This document shows positions 10,508 to 21,523 of a stretch of DNA of 64,000 nt, piece by piece. The first letter of the stretch is position 1. The number at the start of each line of letters is the position of its first letter. The stretch spans positions 62,001-126,000 of the forward strand of contig NCSJ02000016.1 of the NCBI GenBank assembly GCA_002812745.2. Reading direction: 5' to 3'. The translations under genes and the position numbers were made by a program. Origin of the DNA: Scytalidium lignicola. Its lineage: Eukaryota > Ascomycota > Leotiomycetes. The notes under the pieces were generated by a model that had not been told where the DNA came from, made no database searches, and saw only the letters and a list, made by a program, of their open reading frames with translations.

Positions 10508-13405
10508 TTGATCAGTTTGTATATACAGATTAGGAAATTACAACCTTGTTTTGTGGTAATCTGGTAACTTGTCTTGTTGTCAAGGTTTTGAGGCTTATTC
10601 ATGTTTGTTTACAGAATATTCTTCTTAAGAAGCTCTTCTCCTGTTTAGAGTTTATAAGTCTTCAGTCAAAGAGGAGAAGTATTATATTTTGAAAGAAATA
10701 TACTGTTTCTTGCCAAATCCAAGTAGTCAGCTTTTTGACCTTTTAAAAATACTCTTTTATAACCTTTTACTTTTACTTGAAAATACTCTTTTATAATATA
10801 CTTCTTATAATGAATATTACTCTTTATAACACTTTCATGATCTTAAAGATTATTATACTCTTTTTACAACTTTCACAGCTTACAGTTATAGCCTAAACCT
10901 TATCCAACTTCAACTTTAACCTTACTTTCAAACTATATCCATTGAACTTTCATATGATATATACATACAAGGGAATACTTGGAGGGAATTATATTTAAGA
11001 AGATTTAAGAAGTCACTAATGCTTTTAGATATAATTGAAAAGTTACTAAGTTACAGAGTTTACTACTTGTAAGTAAATATTCTTCATGTTAAAGTATAAC
11101 TAGTTCTAGTATTTAAACTATTTATACACCTTAAGATTAATACTTGTATATAACTAACTATAATAGATGAAGTAAAGAAGGTAGACTAAGGAGAAAGGAT
11201 GAAAAAGTAATATTAGAGAATACAGATTAAGAGTAATACAAAAGCTGACTAAGCAGAATTCATAATTACTAAAGTCTATGAGTATAAGCTTAAGAAAAGA
11301 GTTGATAACAACTTATAAGACTTGTTTAAGGATGATTTTAAGTACTTTACCTTAATTATGTTTATAAAAATGCTTTATAAGGAGATCTAAGATTTATGTT
11401 CTTGCCTTTGTTATAGTGATGTCTATATAAGACTTAATATTAAGAACAAGACTATTATTTAAACTTTAGTAGATATACTTAAGAAGGAAGAATAATACTT
11501 ATGGACATAAGAGATTTTGATAAATCTGCTTAAGACCTTGAAAGAGAGCTTATTACCTTTATAATCATTAAATCAGGAGAAGGCTTTATAACTTCATAAC
11601 TTAGATTCTATATATCCTTACTCTTTACCTTATCTTATGAAAGCTGATAAGTTACCTTATTAGTAGTCTAACAAAATGATATATATATATCATTAAGAAG
11701 GGAACAACTATAAGAGTAATACTATAAACAACTAGATGAACAAGTATAGAATAGAGTTAACAGATATATTTTAAAGGTTTTAAAGATCTTAACTGAAGAA
11801 TAGAAGTATAATAGAATTAATAATAGCTTTAACCTTAAGTTGACCATCTTCAAAGATATTTATAAAAGAGTAGAATTACTAGAAATAAGCCTTTTAAAAG
11901 CATTCCTTATAATGTTAAAAGGTTTAGCCTAAAATTACTTTTATAATAACTAATTATTAAAATGTACTTTTAAAGAAGCTTGTACTAACCTTCACAATTT
12001 CTTTGAAGGATTTAATTATCATCATCAAAACTTAGACAAATAGAATAGTATTACTTTAACCTTGATTGTACTTAAGGATTATGAAAAAACAATGTAAGAA
12101 AATGTATAATTACTTATCAACGAACTCTAAGAATTATAATATAAACTTATTCTAGCTTTGAGAAATACTGAATTTCTTTATAACAAGTTAGTTATAGCTT
12201 GTTAAGGATTACTTGTGTATAAGTATGTAATTATAGACTTATCTCTAGACTTAAGACAGTTCATCAACAAACTCTAGTCTTTAATTACTATGTATAAGAA
12301 GGAACAAGAGCAAAATAGGATCTTCTTTATAAACTGTTGTTACCTTAGCAAGAATCTAGTTAGTTGTAGACATAGAAACCTTTTACACTAAACCCTTGGA
12401 AGATATACTATGAATATACTTATATTTTACTGACGAAACAAGTGTTTTATATATAAGAAGAAGGGTTATTACTTATAAAAGCATTTACAAGAGGAATAAG
12501 ACAAGGAGAAGGCTAAGTTTAAAGTTAAGAATATAAGTTGATTTAACATTAAAGTTTATAACTTTGATAAGTGTTTTAATGAACATTTTAAACAATATAT
12601 TGTTGATTACAAAGGTGACAATTCAGAGGAAGAGTTGAAGACTACTTTTAAAGCTCTTTTAGTAGATGAGAACAATAAACCTGAACAAGGTAATAATGAT
12701 GATAGTGTTCTTATAACCTTTATTACTTTGTTTAGTGATTTTTTAGTTGAATTAACAGCTTTTATTGTTATAAAGCTTGTAAATAAGGCTTTTATACATT
12801 AACTTACTATTGAAGTGCTTACTTTAATCGTTGAAACACTAACACTTATACTTATTGAAGTGATTACAAGTGTGTACAATATGACTAATATGACAAGATA
12901 TGATTCTAGACAGTTTTATAGAATCATAATCGATATAAGAGCCTTCAAATACTCTATAGCTGGTTACAGCTAATTTCAGGCTTTACAATGAGTAGATGAA
13001 AGTATTATACTTAACAAAGTTATACAAAGTATAACAATTGTATAGTTTAGCATAGGATTTACTTTCTCTATAAGCTTCATAATAATAATTACACTTGTTA
13101 GTTAAATACAATTTTACATTGTTTAAGCAGATATACCTTTTTTNGCTTAACATAACTAATATAGACCATTTAAGTATATACCTTAACAATTTTATAAACA
13201 ACTTAATTACACTACAAGGTAAAATACTAATTATACGTTGATTTGGTCATTCTTTTATATTGTAGAAGATTCCTCTACAAGTGTTAGTTGTCGAATCTTT
13301 TGATCAGAATCTTTGTTTTTTAACTAATGTTGAATTGTAATATTTACATTAGCGTTTTGGCTACTCATTAATAAGTAGGCTTCAGAAGATATTAAACTAA
13401 GTTGG
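10319..13405 (+). mobile_element. Second copia copy, 3'-truncated and heavily RIP-mutated
   Basis: Begins with a 189-bp LTR (10319-10507) matching that of copy 1. It then runs colinear with copy 1 from the leader through Gag, cysteine knuckle and protease into the integrase. It stops at 13405, which corresponds to about 6892 of copy 1; there is no RT, RNase H or 3' LTR. It is more AT-rich and has far more stops than copy 1. The truncation point falls exactly at the first base of an unrelated LTR (13406). Confidence 0.87.
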
Positions 13406-13672
13406 TGTTAGGGGTATCCGTACGTAGAGTGAAGAGAGACCAGGAGGCTGAAACATAATAGGAGACTAGCAGTGAGATAGCAGTTGGTTAGGTGTAGATT
13501 CGCTCTAAAACTCGGTGCTCTTCTAAAATTACAAGATTGATCTCTGACTCCTGTCAAAGAGAAGGGGAAACCCCCCTCTTTATAGACGGGAGTCAGCAGC
13601 TAAGGAGCGGCTAGGACTCAGACTACTATCCTTTTCCCCCCTTCACGTGATTAGTGCACTAAGGCCCTGACA
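13406..13672 (+). repeat. Solo LTR-like element of a different family, GC-normal
   Basis: Starts TGTTAGGG and ends CCCTGACA, near-perfect inverted termini of the TG...CA type. It has a TATA-like TTTATAG near 13581 and clearly higher GC than the flanking DNA. The flanking 5-mers (GTTGG and TACAT) do not match, so it lacks a target duplication. This fits recombination or a deletion that also removed the right part of copia copy 2. Orientation is arbitrary for lack of internal sequence. Confidence 0.6.
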
Positions 13673-13922
13673 TACATGATATTATTAGTTTTACTTTCAA
13701 ATTAAATAAAGAAGATATATCTATAAATATAAGATTTATTAATAAACATGAAAAGAAAAGAAAATCTAGTTTTAATAACTAAGATTTAATATTTGAAAGA
13801 TAATAGTTTACTATAATAATATTAACCAAGACAAGAATTGAATACTATTAAAAATTAATAGTTTTTACACTTATTATAAATGTTGCCACCTGATATATTG
13901 TGGTAGGACTGGCTCATAGCTG
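13673..13922. other. AT-rich spacer
   Basis: Low-complexity AT-rich DNA with no coding signal. Confidence 0.5.
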
Positions 13923-14135
13923 TAGTACAAGCTTTTCACTAGTACAAATCCTTAGCTAGTACCGGATTTTTGCTAGTACTAGTGTTCCGCTAATACAAAT
14001 GTTCTGCTAGTACTAGTGCTCTGCCAGTACAATTGTTCTGCTAGTACAAGTATTTTGCTAGTACAAGCTTTTTGCCAGTACTAGTGATCAGCTAGCACAA
14101 GTGACCTGCTAGCACAAGTGATCTGCTAGTACAAT
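13923..14135. repeat. 17-bp minisatellite, about 12.5 units, strict period
   Basis: Twelve consecutive 17-bp units from 13923 to 14126, without a single insertion or deletion, then a partial unit. The consensus is close to TAGTACAAGTGTTCTGC. Boundaries fall at 13940, 13957, 13974, 13991, 14008, 14025, 14042, 14059, 14076, 14093 and 14110. Units differ by substitutions only. Several contain CTAGTACTAG, a self-complementary 10-mer. Confidence 0.9.
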
Positions 14136-14443
14136 CCGAGTTTTATCTGCTAAAACCTCAAGGAAACCAGTATGCAGCAAAATGGAATTACTATGTAATA
14201 AATGATGACATAACTTTAACGCTAATTTATCAATACTGTGTCGAGGACGTTGTAAAGTCTCACTGATTAAGAATACATTTATCCTTTGGGAAATACTTGA
14301 AAATATCTTTTACAAGATAACAAAAGTGAAATAACTGAAATAGAGAGGGTGACGCAGCGCTACCTCAGCGCAAGTGTCAGCGCAGACGCCCTTTTATCAT
14401 CAATACTATGATTGACTGGATATAAACCGAGAAAACCTAAAGA
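14136..14443. other. Spacer between minisatellite and DUF3435 remnant
   Basis: Nothing recognisable. It may hold the 3' flank of the DUF3435 pseudogene. Confidence 0.5.
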
Positions 14444-17170
14444 TTACGATACAGTTCCATGAATGCTATGTGCATGATTCCGAAGATGTGACTTACCATT
14501 TAGAATTATTCGACAAACCTTGCACTTGATCTGATCTCCTTCTTGGATGTTGGATAAGTGATTGCGATTGAAGTGCTTTGTCAAGTCTCCTGGACTTGCA
14601 AATCTTTTGACTTGCCTTTCACACGATAAGGATTGATTGCCTAGGCAGAGGAAGCATACTTTGGGCCGCTTCTCCTTAAACACTGACAGCATAACTGCCT
14701 CTAGCGCTTTCTTTTTGGCTAATACTCGTGCTACTTGTACTTCTTGCAGAGAGATTTCATCCTTTAGCACTACCATCTTACTGAGTAGTCTTCCATGCAG
14801 TCGCCTAGTAGCTTCCCCTTCCTGAAACCTGCAGTAATCAACAACAGCATTGATAATAGCATTACGCTTGGCAAACTCTTCCTTCAGCGTAGTTCTGGGG
14901 AAAGTGATGATCGTCTCCATCAAACGCCTCTATTATGAAGGCATGTCATCAGCCAAATCAAGAGAAGTCTTTATCTCTTAATCAAGCTTAAGTCCAGAAA
15001 GTTGTTTCTCGATCACCTTAACTAGATATTCCAAATCCCACTTTGCTTGAAGTTCTCTCAGAAGCTTGACTTGCTATCATTGCCTCTTGTTAACAGGTTC
15101 ATGGCAAAAGAATTAGTACTTGTACTATTTTGTAGCTTGACGTCCAAATTTGCCTTTAATTGTTTCTCATATATTAATAAGTTGCTAGATTTGAGAGTAT
15201 TTGTTCACTGATTGAGCTTACTTAGTTGTTAGTTCTTATAGTCATTTAAGATTAATCTACCATGTCATCTGACAGGTAGCTTACATTAGATTGTACTAAG
15301 GCTTATAACTATAAATGATCACTTCCAAATTAACAGTAATTTGGCATGCAAGGTAATGCTTGATGAAAGTGTTTATACTAGTGTGCTATAACATCAAATT
15401 CTGAAGTACATCACTTACTTCTTCTGTTTACTCAATTAATATGTCATATTATTATAATATTTACATTGTAAGGAAGAAGAGGTAAGGTGTAAGACGAGTA
15501 AGTACAAACTACTCTAGTTAAATGTATTATTTGTATTATATCAAAGACAATAAAGGCATGTAATCTGTGGGAATCCTATGAGTACTCTAAGCCTCTTCAT
15601 TTATCACAAAAGCATGGCATATAGTAATCTCTAATCAGGCAAGATTTCTTATCTATAAAAAGTTTTGATAAACTTCCTAAAAACGGGAATCTTGGCCATG
15701 CTTAGTTTTAGCTGTAAAGGTACTTGCTCATAACTTTGAGGAATATTTAACTTGTTAATATTCTTAGCATGTATAAGGTTTAGTGTAAGAAATGCTTTAT
15801 TGGCAAAAATGAGAGTAAGTAAAATAATATGAGGACTGAGCAGGAGAGATAGATTAAAGATAACTTTAAGCCAGTGAATATGTAATTCTAGTTATATCAT
15901 CAGAAAAATTTCAAGTAATATAAGTGATATATAACTTTCAAGACTTACTTTTCTTTTATGCCAAGGTATTACTTAGTAAACTCAGGTATAAATTCGATCA
16001 GGATTCGATGTGGTTTACTGTTTAAATCACAAAGTAAAATCATTATGATATAGTAATAATCAAGCTTAAGCAATATATTAGGTCTATTTCCCAAGATAGC
16101 TACTAAATGATAAAAGAGTATAATTTGTATTTATTGCCAATTATGTATATATTTAAGCTTTATCATTGTCAAATTGGTTTGCAAGACTTTGGCAAGATTT
16201 TTAACATATATTACTATCTTCTCTTTTTTATTCTTTAATAATTTATGTCTTTTAGCTAGTTTCAGCAAAATCTACACAATACTAGTCATATCTTAGCTTT
16301 GAATACTATTCAAGATTAAATTAAAAATATAGAAAAGTGCCTTTTACTTGATATACTTTGAAATTGATTTCTTTATTTACTTTTTGACTTATTGTCGGTT
16401 TACCTATTTGCACGTAGTACGCCACGTAATCGATACGTAGTATACTGGTTATGCATATATAGGTTGTCGAATTGCTACAGGAGGTGGAGCGTACGAAGCT
16501 GTAGGAGCTTCGTTCCTAATCGGGACTAGTCTACACTCGCGTGTGCACGTGCCACACACGTGACCACGCTCACTGCCATATAGCTATATACCAACACTTA
16601 TATTTTTCTTATATACAAGTCNAAAAAGCTTCTAGTAAGTCCTAAGGCTATCCTTTGACTTAGTGCCTTTTAACCTTCTACCATTCTTTTCTTAGCACTA
16701 ACCTAAAAACTAGTCAAAGAAAGATTAAGTTATACAATGAGTAAATGTTTGTATCACTTTCATAAAATCTCNTTTTTATATATTAATAAAAACTATATGC
16801 TAATTAGCTAAACTAATTACAAGAGAGTCTAGTTNAAAAAGGCAAGGACATACTTATCCTATCCTTCTTTTATCAAGTCAAGTAAAGTACAAGAATTCGG
16901 CCTGTAATAATCATCATCAGAAGATTTGTCAGAGTCATTTTCTTGATCGAGGTAATATTCAGCCAGCTGCTCATTCTCCTCTTCATCGTTGCATGATAAT
17001 TCTGATAATTCTTCCTCATCAGAAGCAGTATCGATGTCTGCATGAATATCTGGATCTGTCAGATCAGTATCATTATCAGTCACTTCAGGGTCCCTGTTGA
17101 AGGGGTCCTCGAAATCGGACTCATCGCTGCTGTTGGGCGAAGAGTCTGATGCTGGCTGGCGATGGCGATG
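14444..17170 (-). pseudogene. DUF3435 (tyrosine-recombinase-like, C2H2-tailed) gene, RIP-degraded and interrupted
   Basis: Read on the minus strand, family-like segments appear in order. There is an acidic N-terminus (17170-16860, with E-Y-Y-L), then G-R-R-L-K-G-T (about 16660-16690). After the interruption come L-S-P-H (about 15830), L-N-I-P (about 15740), I-P-V-F-R-K (about 15680) and I-G-F-P-Q-I-T (about 15570). The family box T-F-I-K-H-Y-L lies at about 15340-15375, then K-W-D-L-E-Y (about 15050). The C-terminal 159 residues (14923-14444) are uninterrupted, with C-F-L-C, P-G-D-L-T-K-H-F, C-K-V-C and a final H-G-T-V-S, a C2H2-like pair. The centre is full of stops and AT-rich; both ends keep normal composition. 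A solo LTR lies inside at 16393-16596. DUF3435 includes the captain recombinases of Starship elements, but this C2H2-tailed branch is also dispersed as single genes, so a Starship is not shown. Confidence 0.78.
16393..16596 (-). repeat. Solo LTR of a related copia family inside the DUF3435 pseudogene
   Basis: On the minus strand it starts TGTTGGTATATAG and ends ACCGACA, the same termini as the copia LTRs nearby, and shares the block GACTAGTCC with ATTAGG. It is 204 bp and flanked by a perfect 5-bp duplication, CTTAT (16388-16392 and 16597-16601). It has its own hairpin, ACGAAGCT, loop CCTAC, AGCTTCGT. Confidence 0.85.
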
Positions 17171-17630
17171 GCGATGTATAATAAGTAGATTTATCGTAGG
17201 AAAGTATATGACTTAAAACAAATCAGAAAGAGAGAAGGAATTAGCAAGAACTGGTCAATCTGGAGACTGAATGAGAAAGAAAAAGCAAACAATGAAGTGA
17301 GCGTTGATATGAAAGGTTTGCGAAGGAGCAAAGAAGAGTTGGAAATTTGTAGAAGAGAGGAGAAGAACAAGAGAATGAGCGAGAGGGCGGCCATTGCAAT
17401 TTGTATGGGGATGAAGGGCATCCATTTTTGGCTCCCCTCCTTGAGAATGATCTTTGAGAACGAGAATCTGAAAATAGGTTCCAGCGGTTATCATTGACGA
17501 GGGGTGCCGCGGCCGTGGTCGCTTTGGCCGTCAGGTACGCGAGCGTTAACGCAGCGTGAGATTTGGGCAAGCCGGCTACCGAAAGCAGCGACCAAAACCC
17601 CCCAAAACAAGGGTCAGTTTGCTGTTGTTC
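17171..17630. other. GC-normal segment upstream of DUF3435 pseudogene
   Basis: Composition is sharply higher in GC than on either side. Overlapping open frames on both strands (17191-17570) look unlike any protein I know. It may be the promoter and 5' end of the DUF3435 gene. A short GGCGAT triplication lies at 17158-17175. Confidence 0.4.
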
Positions 17631-18117
17631 ACTTTAAATAAGTATATANTTTTGTTTATTTATTTATTAATATGTTTTAATTATTATAATATATACATAA
17701 TNTAAAACTTTGTACAAGATATTTTACCTTTTCCTTTTTTAANTTTTTTTTTCTTTATAATAATTTCTTCTTCTCTTTTACTAAGGTAAACTAGATTATA
17801 GTATAATTAAGATAACTTGAGCATAAGCTATTTTTATAACTTTACTAACAAAATTATTTTGATTATACTATAATCGAGAGGACATAATGTCAGGCATTGC
17901 AATTGCATGTGAAATCTTGAATTATACCGCAGACAAAATAAAAACAATAGCGCTTTCAGAATTTGAATCCCGATACAACGCTGTTCATTATATAGATAGA
18001 ACAGAACTGCAATCAAAGATGCTATGATAATGTGCTTCTAATAGTTCTCCGTTTATATCCCCTGATTCCAATGAGTACTGTAGCAACTGAACTTAATGAA
18101 TAATAATTATTGTAATT
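17631..18117. other. AT-rich segment with N bases
   Basis: Low-complexity AT-rich sequence with single N bases beside T runs. No gene seen. Confidence 0.5.
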
Positions 18118-18148
18118 TGTGATGAAAGCCGCTTTGATTTTCCCTCAT

Positions 18149-18161
18149 CCCGGTTGGCGGG
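18149..18161. promoter_or_regulatory. CCCG-N5-CGGG palindrome upstream of the cluster regulator
   Basis: CCCG GTTGG CGGG, about 380 bp before the ATG of the Zn2Cys6 gene. Inverted CGG half-sites with fixed spacing are the classic target of Zn2Cys6 dimers. The same arms and spacing recur at 23345-23357, between the transporter and aldolase genes. Confidence 0.45.
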
Positions 18162-18537
18162 TGCGGGGTGCGGGGTACGGGGTTGGTGGCTTGATGAGCA
18201 CGGCGATACCCCAAGGCTGGAGTAAGATGTACTGGGGGACCCCCGCCCGAGGATTTAAGGTGATAGATTACTACTGCGAGGCAAAGAAAGTATCCATCCC
18301 AACCAACCAACCTGCCTCTATTACTCTGCTCGACTTTCACCAGTGCATGGTCTGCAATTAGTTTATCAGTGCTTTTCTTATTTGACGACTTGAACCGACT
18401 GTCAAACTCGGGAGCCCCAGAACGGCGCTTTATATCACATGAGCACTGCCTGATTCGCTCGACACGTCCCGTGGATCATCACCACTGTCTGCTTCAATTT
18501 GCAAAGACAGCAAATCACGACGTGTTCTATCGTCATC

Positions 18538-21282
18538 ATGGCATCTACAGTTTCGTTTTCACCAAGTCCAACTTCCGATATGCTTGATATAAACTCATTC
18601 AGCAATCTTCTCGAGGCAGAGGCTCACTCCCCTCGCGGTCTCTCGCACATCAAGAGACGGAGGGCAACGAGGGCTTGTCTGGGGTGTAGGGCAAGAAAGG
18701 TCCGATGCAATGTTACTGAAGATGATGGCCCGTGTACAAACTGCCGATTAGATAGACTTGAGTGTGTGGTCAGAAGGAGAAAACGCGCCAGGTATGCGAT
18801 ATGCCACTCCTTTTTGCATGTACCTGCTGAACGATGACACAGACCCCAACAATTTCAAGTCCATTGTTTCAAACAGGATCCAAATTACCTCTGCTCTCCA
18901 GCTAAAAACGTCATTACGATCGAAGACAATGGATGTCTTCTGGATGAAGAGCGAGATCAGAACACGCTCCTCGCGACTCCGGGCCTTTCTTTGGACTTGC
19001 TGGGTGGAGACGTTCCTAGAGTTGCAGATAATTTGGATGATAATACGATTTCTCTCTCTCCATTTGGTGGCGTAGATTCTCCGCGAGACTGTCACCAGGC
19101 AAATGATAACATATTCAATCAAGACCTATCCCAATCCACGGATTTCGTGTCCACAACTACATTCCCAGTTGGCGTTTCAGGGCTCAATACTATGGAGAAA
19201 TCCTCTTCCAATCCGCTCTTACCAGCTTACATCAAACCTCTGCAGGGACAGGTAGCAACGGAAGATATTGAATATCTTCACCAAAGGGGTGCATTAACAA
19301 TACCAGATCCTGAATTGCGAAACGCGCTTCTGCAAGGCTTCACTGAATATGTTTATCCCTACATGCCAATGCTAGATCTAAAAGATTTTGTGGATATCAT
19401 TAACCAGGGAGACGGGAATAACGGCCTGGTCAGCTTGCTTCTATTTCAAGCAGTCATGTTTGCTGGATCTGCATTCATCGATATGAAACATTTCTCAAAT
19501 GCTGGATATGATATTAGGAGAGTCGCTCGAGCAGCGCTTTTTCAAAAAGTTCGAGTACGTCAAGCAGCGTGCAAGTTTTGATTTGTACTAACTTGAATAT
19601 AGCTCCTGTATGAATTTGACTCTGAGCCTTGCGTCATATCTCAGATTCAATCTCTGCTTCTGATGACATATTATTTCAATCGACCTAATGAGCAGAAGGA
19701 TCTCTGGTACTGGATTGGCATCGTTGTCTCGTTGGCACATTCAGCGGGACTTCAGTGGGACCCCAAGAATAAACTGATACCCCCAACACTAAGGGAACAA
19801 CATCTAAGAAAGAGATTATGGTGGTCTATTTTTATGCGAGATCAGATTATCGCTATTGGAATGCGAAGACTGCCTAGAATAGGGAAGGACGATTACAATG
19901 TCCCGCTCCTGACCCTCGATGACTTCGAATGTGATGCAGACTTAACGCAGCTCTCTATTCTAGCACCTTCGTGTACGATGGCCCGAGACGTATTCCAACG
20001 CAGGCAGTTGGCCATAATGTGCATGGAAAAAGCCAAACTGAGCATCCTCATGGGCCTCCTCCTCTCTTCACAATATACTATTTCACATGCCGGACATGGG
20101 AAACCAGACTTGATGCTCTCTCCCAAAAAAGTCCACTCCGCCACTCAACAAGCACGTCTGTGTCTTCAAGAGCTGGGCAGCTGGAACTCTCACCTCCCAA
20201 GGATATGTGTCTATGATTCCAGAACGGCACTATCTCACTGCGAATCCCCTGCCATGATAGTTCACAAAGCCATCCTTCGCATGATTTACCTAACCACGCT
20301 TTCCGCTGTTTACCGTCCAGAAGTCCTTCCCATATGTCCATGGTCCGCCAGTACTACCACGCTACTGCATCCCAAAGCAACCGATTTGGTTGACCTAGGG
20401 CAACATGCAATCCACCGGTCTGCCAATGAAATAGCTTGTATCGCCCAAGACCTCCAAAGCCTAGACCTGGTACGCTTTTTGCCTACAACAGTGGTCACCG
20501 CGCTGTTACCAGCGATGATGATCCACCTTTTGGAAATCAGATCCAAATCATCGCAGACTACCTCCTTAATGCCCAGCTTCCATCTCTTTGGTGGGTGCAT
20601 GCGTATTATGCAGAAGCTACACGAGATGTACGCCAGCGCTGATTTTGCGATCGAGTTTATCGAGGATACAGCGAGGAAGGCAAATGTTAATGTGACGTTT
20701 ATGATCTCACCACGGTCCACTATAGCCACATCGGGCTTGCACACATGTAGCTCGGAAACCCTGCATGACTCTGAGGATTCGTCTGTCAATTCGAGCCTTA
20801 ATAGGCAGCATCTGTTTACCCGGAAAATAACAAAGGATGATGAATCTAATACAGCAAAAGATTTGGATAGCGTCTGTGGAGAGAAAGATGAGGACCCTAA
20901 ACGTGGCAATGCCCAAGGAGAGAACATAGTTCTTAGTAGGACAGGGTTAAGTACTGACAGGAATCTGCTTAACTTCTTCAATTTCACCACCGTTGATAGT
21001 GCTCTAAGCATTTCGCCAGACTCGCTACTCTCTGGCCCAGTAAATGGTTGCCAAAGCCAGCAGGAGAGTGACTTGGCAAACCAATGGAACGTAGCTTTAA
21101 ATCCGAGAGATTTTGTAGGGAGTACAGGCACTATCAAGCTGGATAGCCTGGATATGATTGGAGATAGTATTTCTGATGTTCATGACATGGTGAACCTTGC
21201 AATGGATGAATTGCAATATTGTAATGATTCCTCCAACAGTCATGACTTCGACTTTTGGGGTCTCTTTACCACAGCTGTGTAG
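18538..21282 (+). CDS. Zn(II)2Cys6 transcription factor with fungal-specific middle domain
   Basis: Three exons, 18538-18791, 18843-19554 and 19603-21282, give 881 aa. The ATG at 18538 is chosen over one at 18499 because the residues between look like 5' UTR. The binuclear cluster uses C47, C50, C57, C66, C69 and C76 (CX2CX6CX8CX2CX6C), followed by a basic stretch. The fungal_trans region starts around residue 190. It carries the family pattern of a helix with Y-W-I-G, then H-L-R-K-R-L-W-W-S-I-F-M-R-D near residue 370. The C-terminal third is Ser/Asp-rich and probably activating. The overall style recalls the cutinase factor CTF1-beta/FarB group; that assignment is tentative. It faces the MFS gene convergently and is the likely pathway-specific regulator of 21.5-28.6 kb. 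Confidence 0.87.
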
Positions 21283-21523
21283 CTTAGGATTTAGCTTATT
21301 AAGACTGAAATTAATTTATTTCACAAAATATGAGGACTAGAGGTCCTTGACTCCATTCAAAAGTTATTTACACCCCCAATAGCTAATACATTGATGTCTA
21401 ATCGTGAGACACCTCCTCTCAATGTCCCAACAACAAAAACAGGAGAGCCACACCATTTGTAAACTCATTAGAAAAAGGAACGCCGTTGACCATGATTCAG
21501 TGTCTTGGTTAATCCTTGAAGTA

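Noticed and set aside
3782..14135. CRISPR array
   Set aside because: The regular 17-bp units and LTRs are tandem or dispersed repeats without spacers, and this is a eukaryotic genome.
17191..17570. Four overlapping open frames upstream of DUF3435 as genes
   Set aside because: They overlap on both strands, share no recognisable motif, and sit in what is probably a promoter.
19893..21137. Long minus-strand frames (up to 275 codons) inside the first zinc-cluster gene
   Set aside because: Mirror frames of a supported coding exon; no domain.
21364..21523. Long C-terminal extension of the Dal5-type carrier
   Set aside because: Tail is unlike any carrier; a 53-nt intron followed by a short N-P-Q-F-R-Y-V-L exon gives the usual family end.
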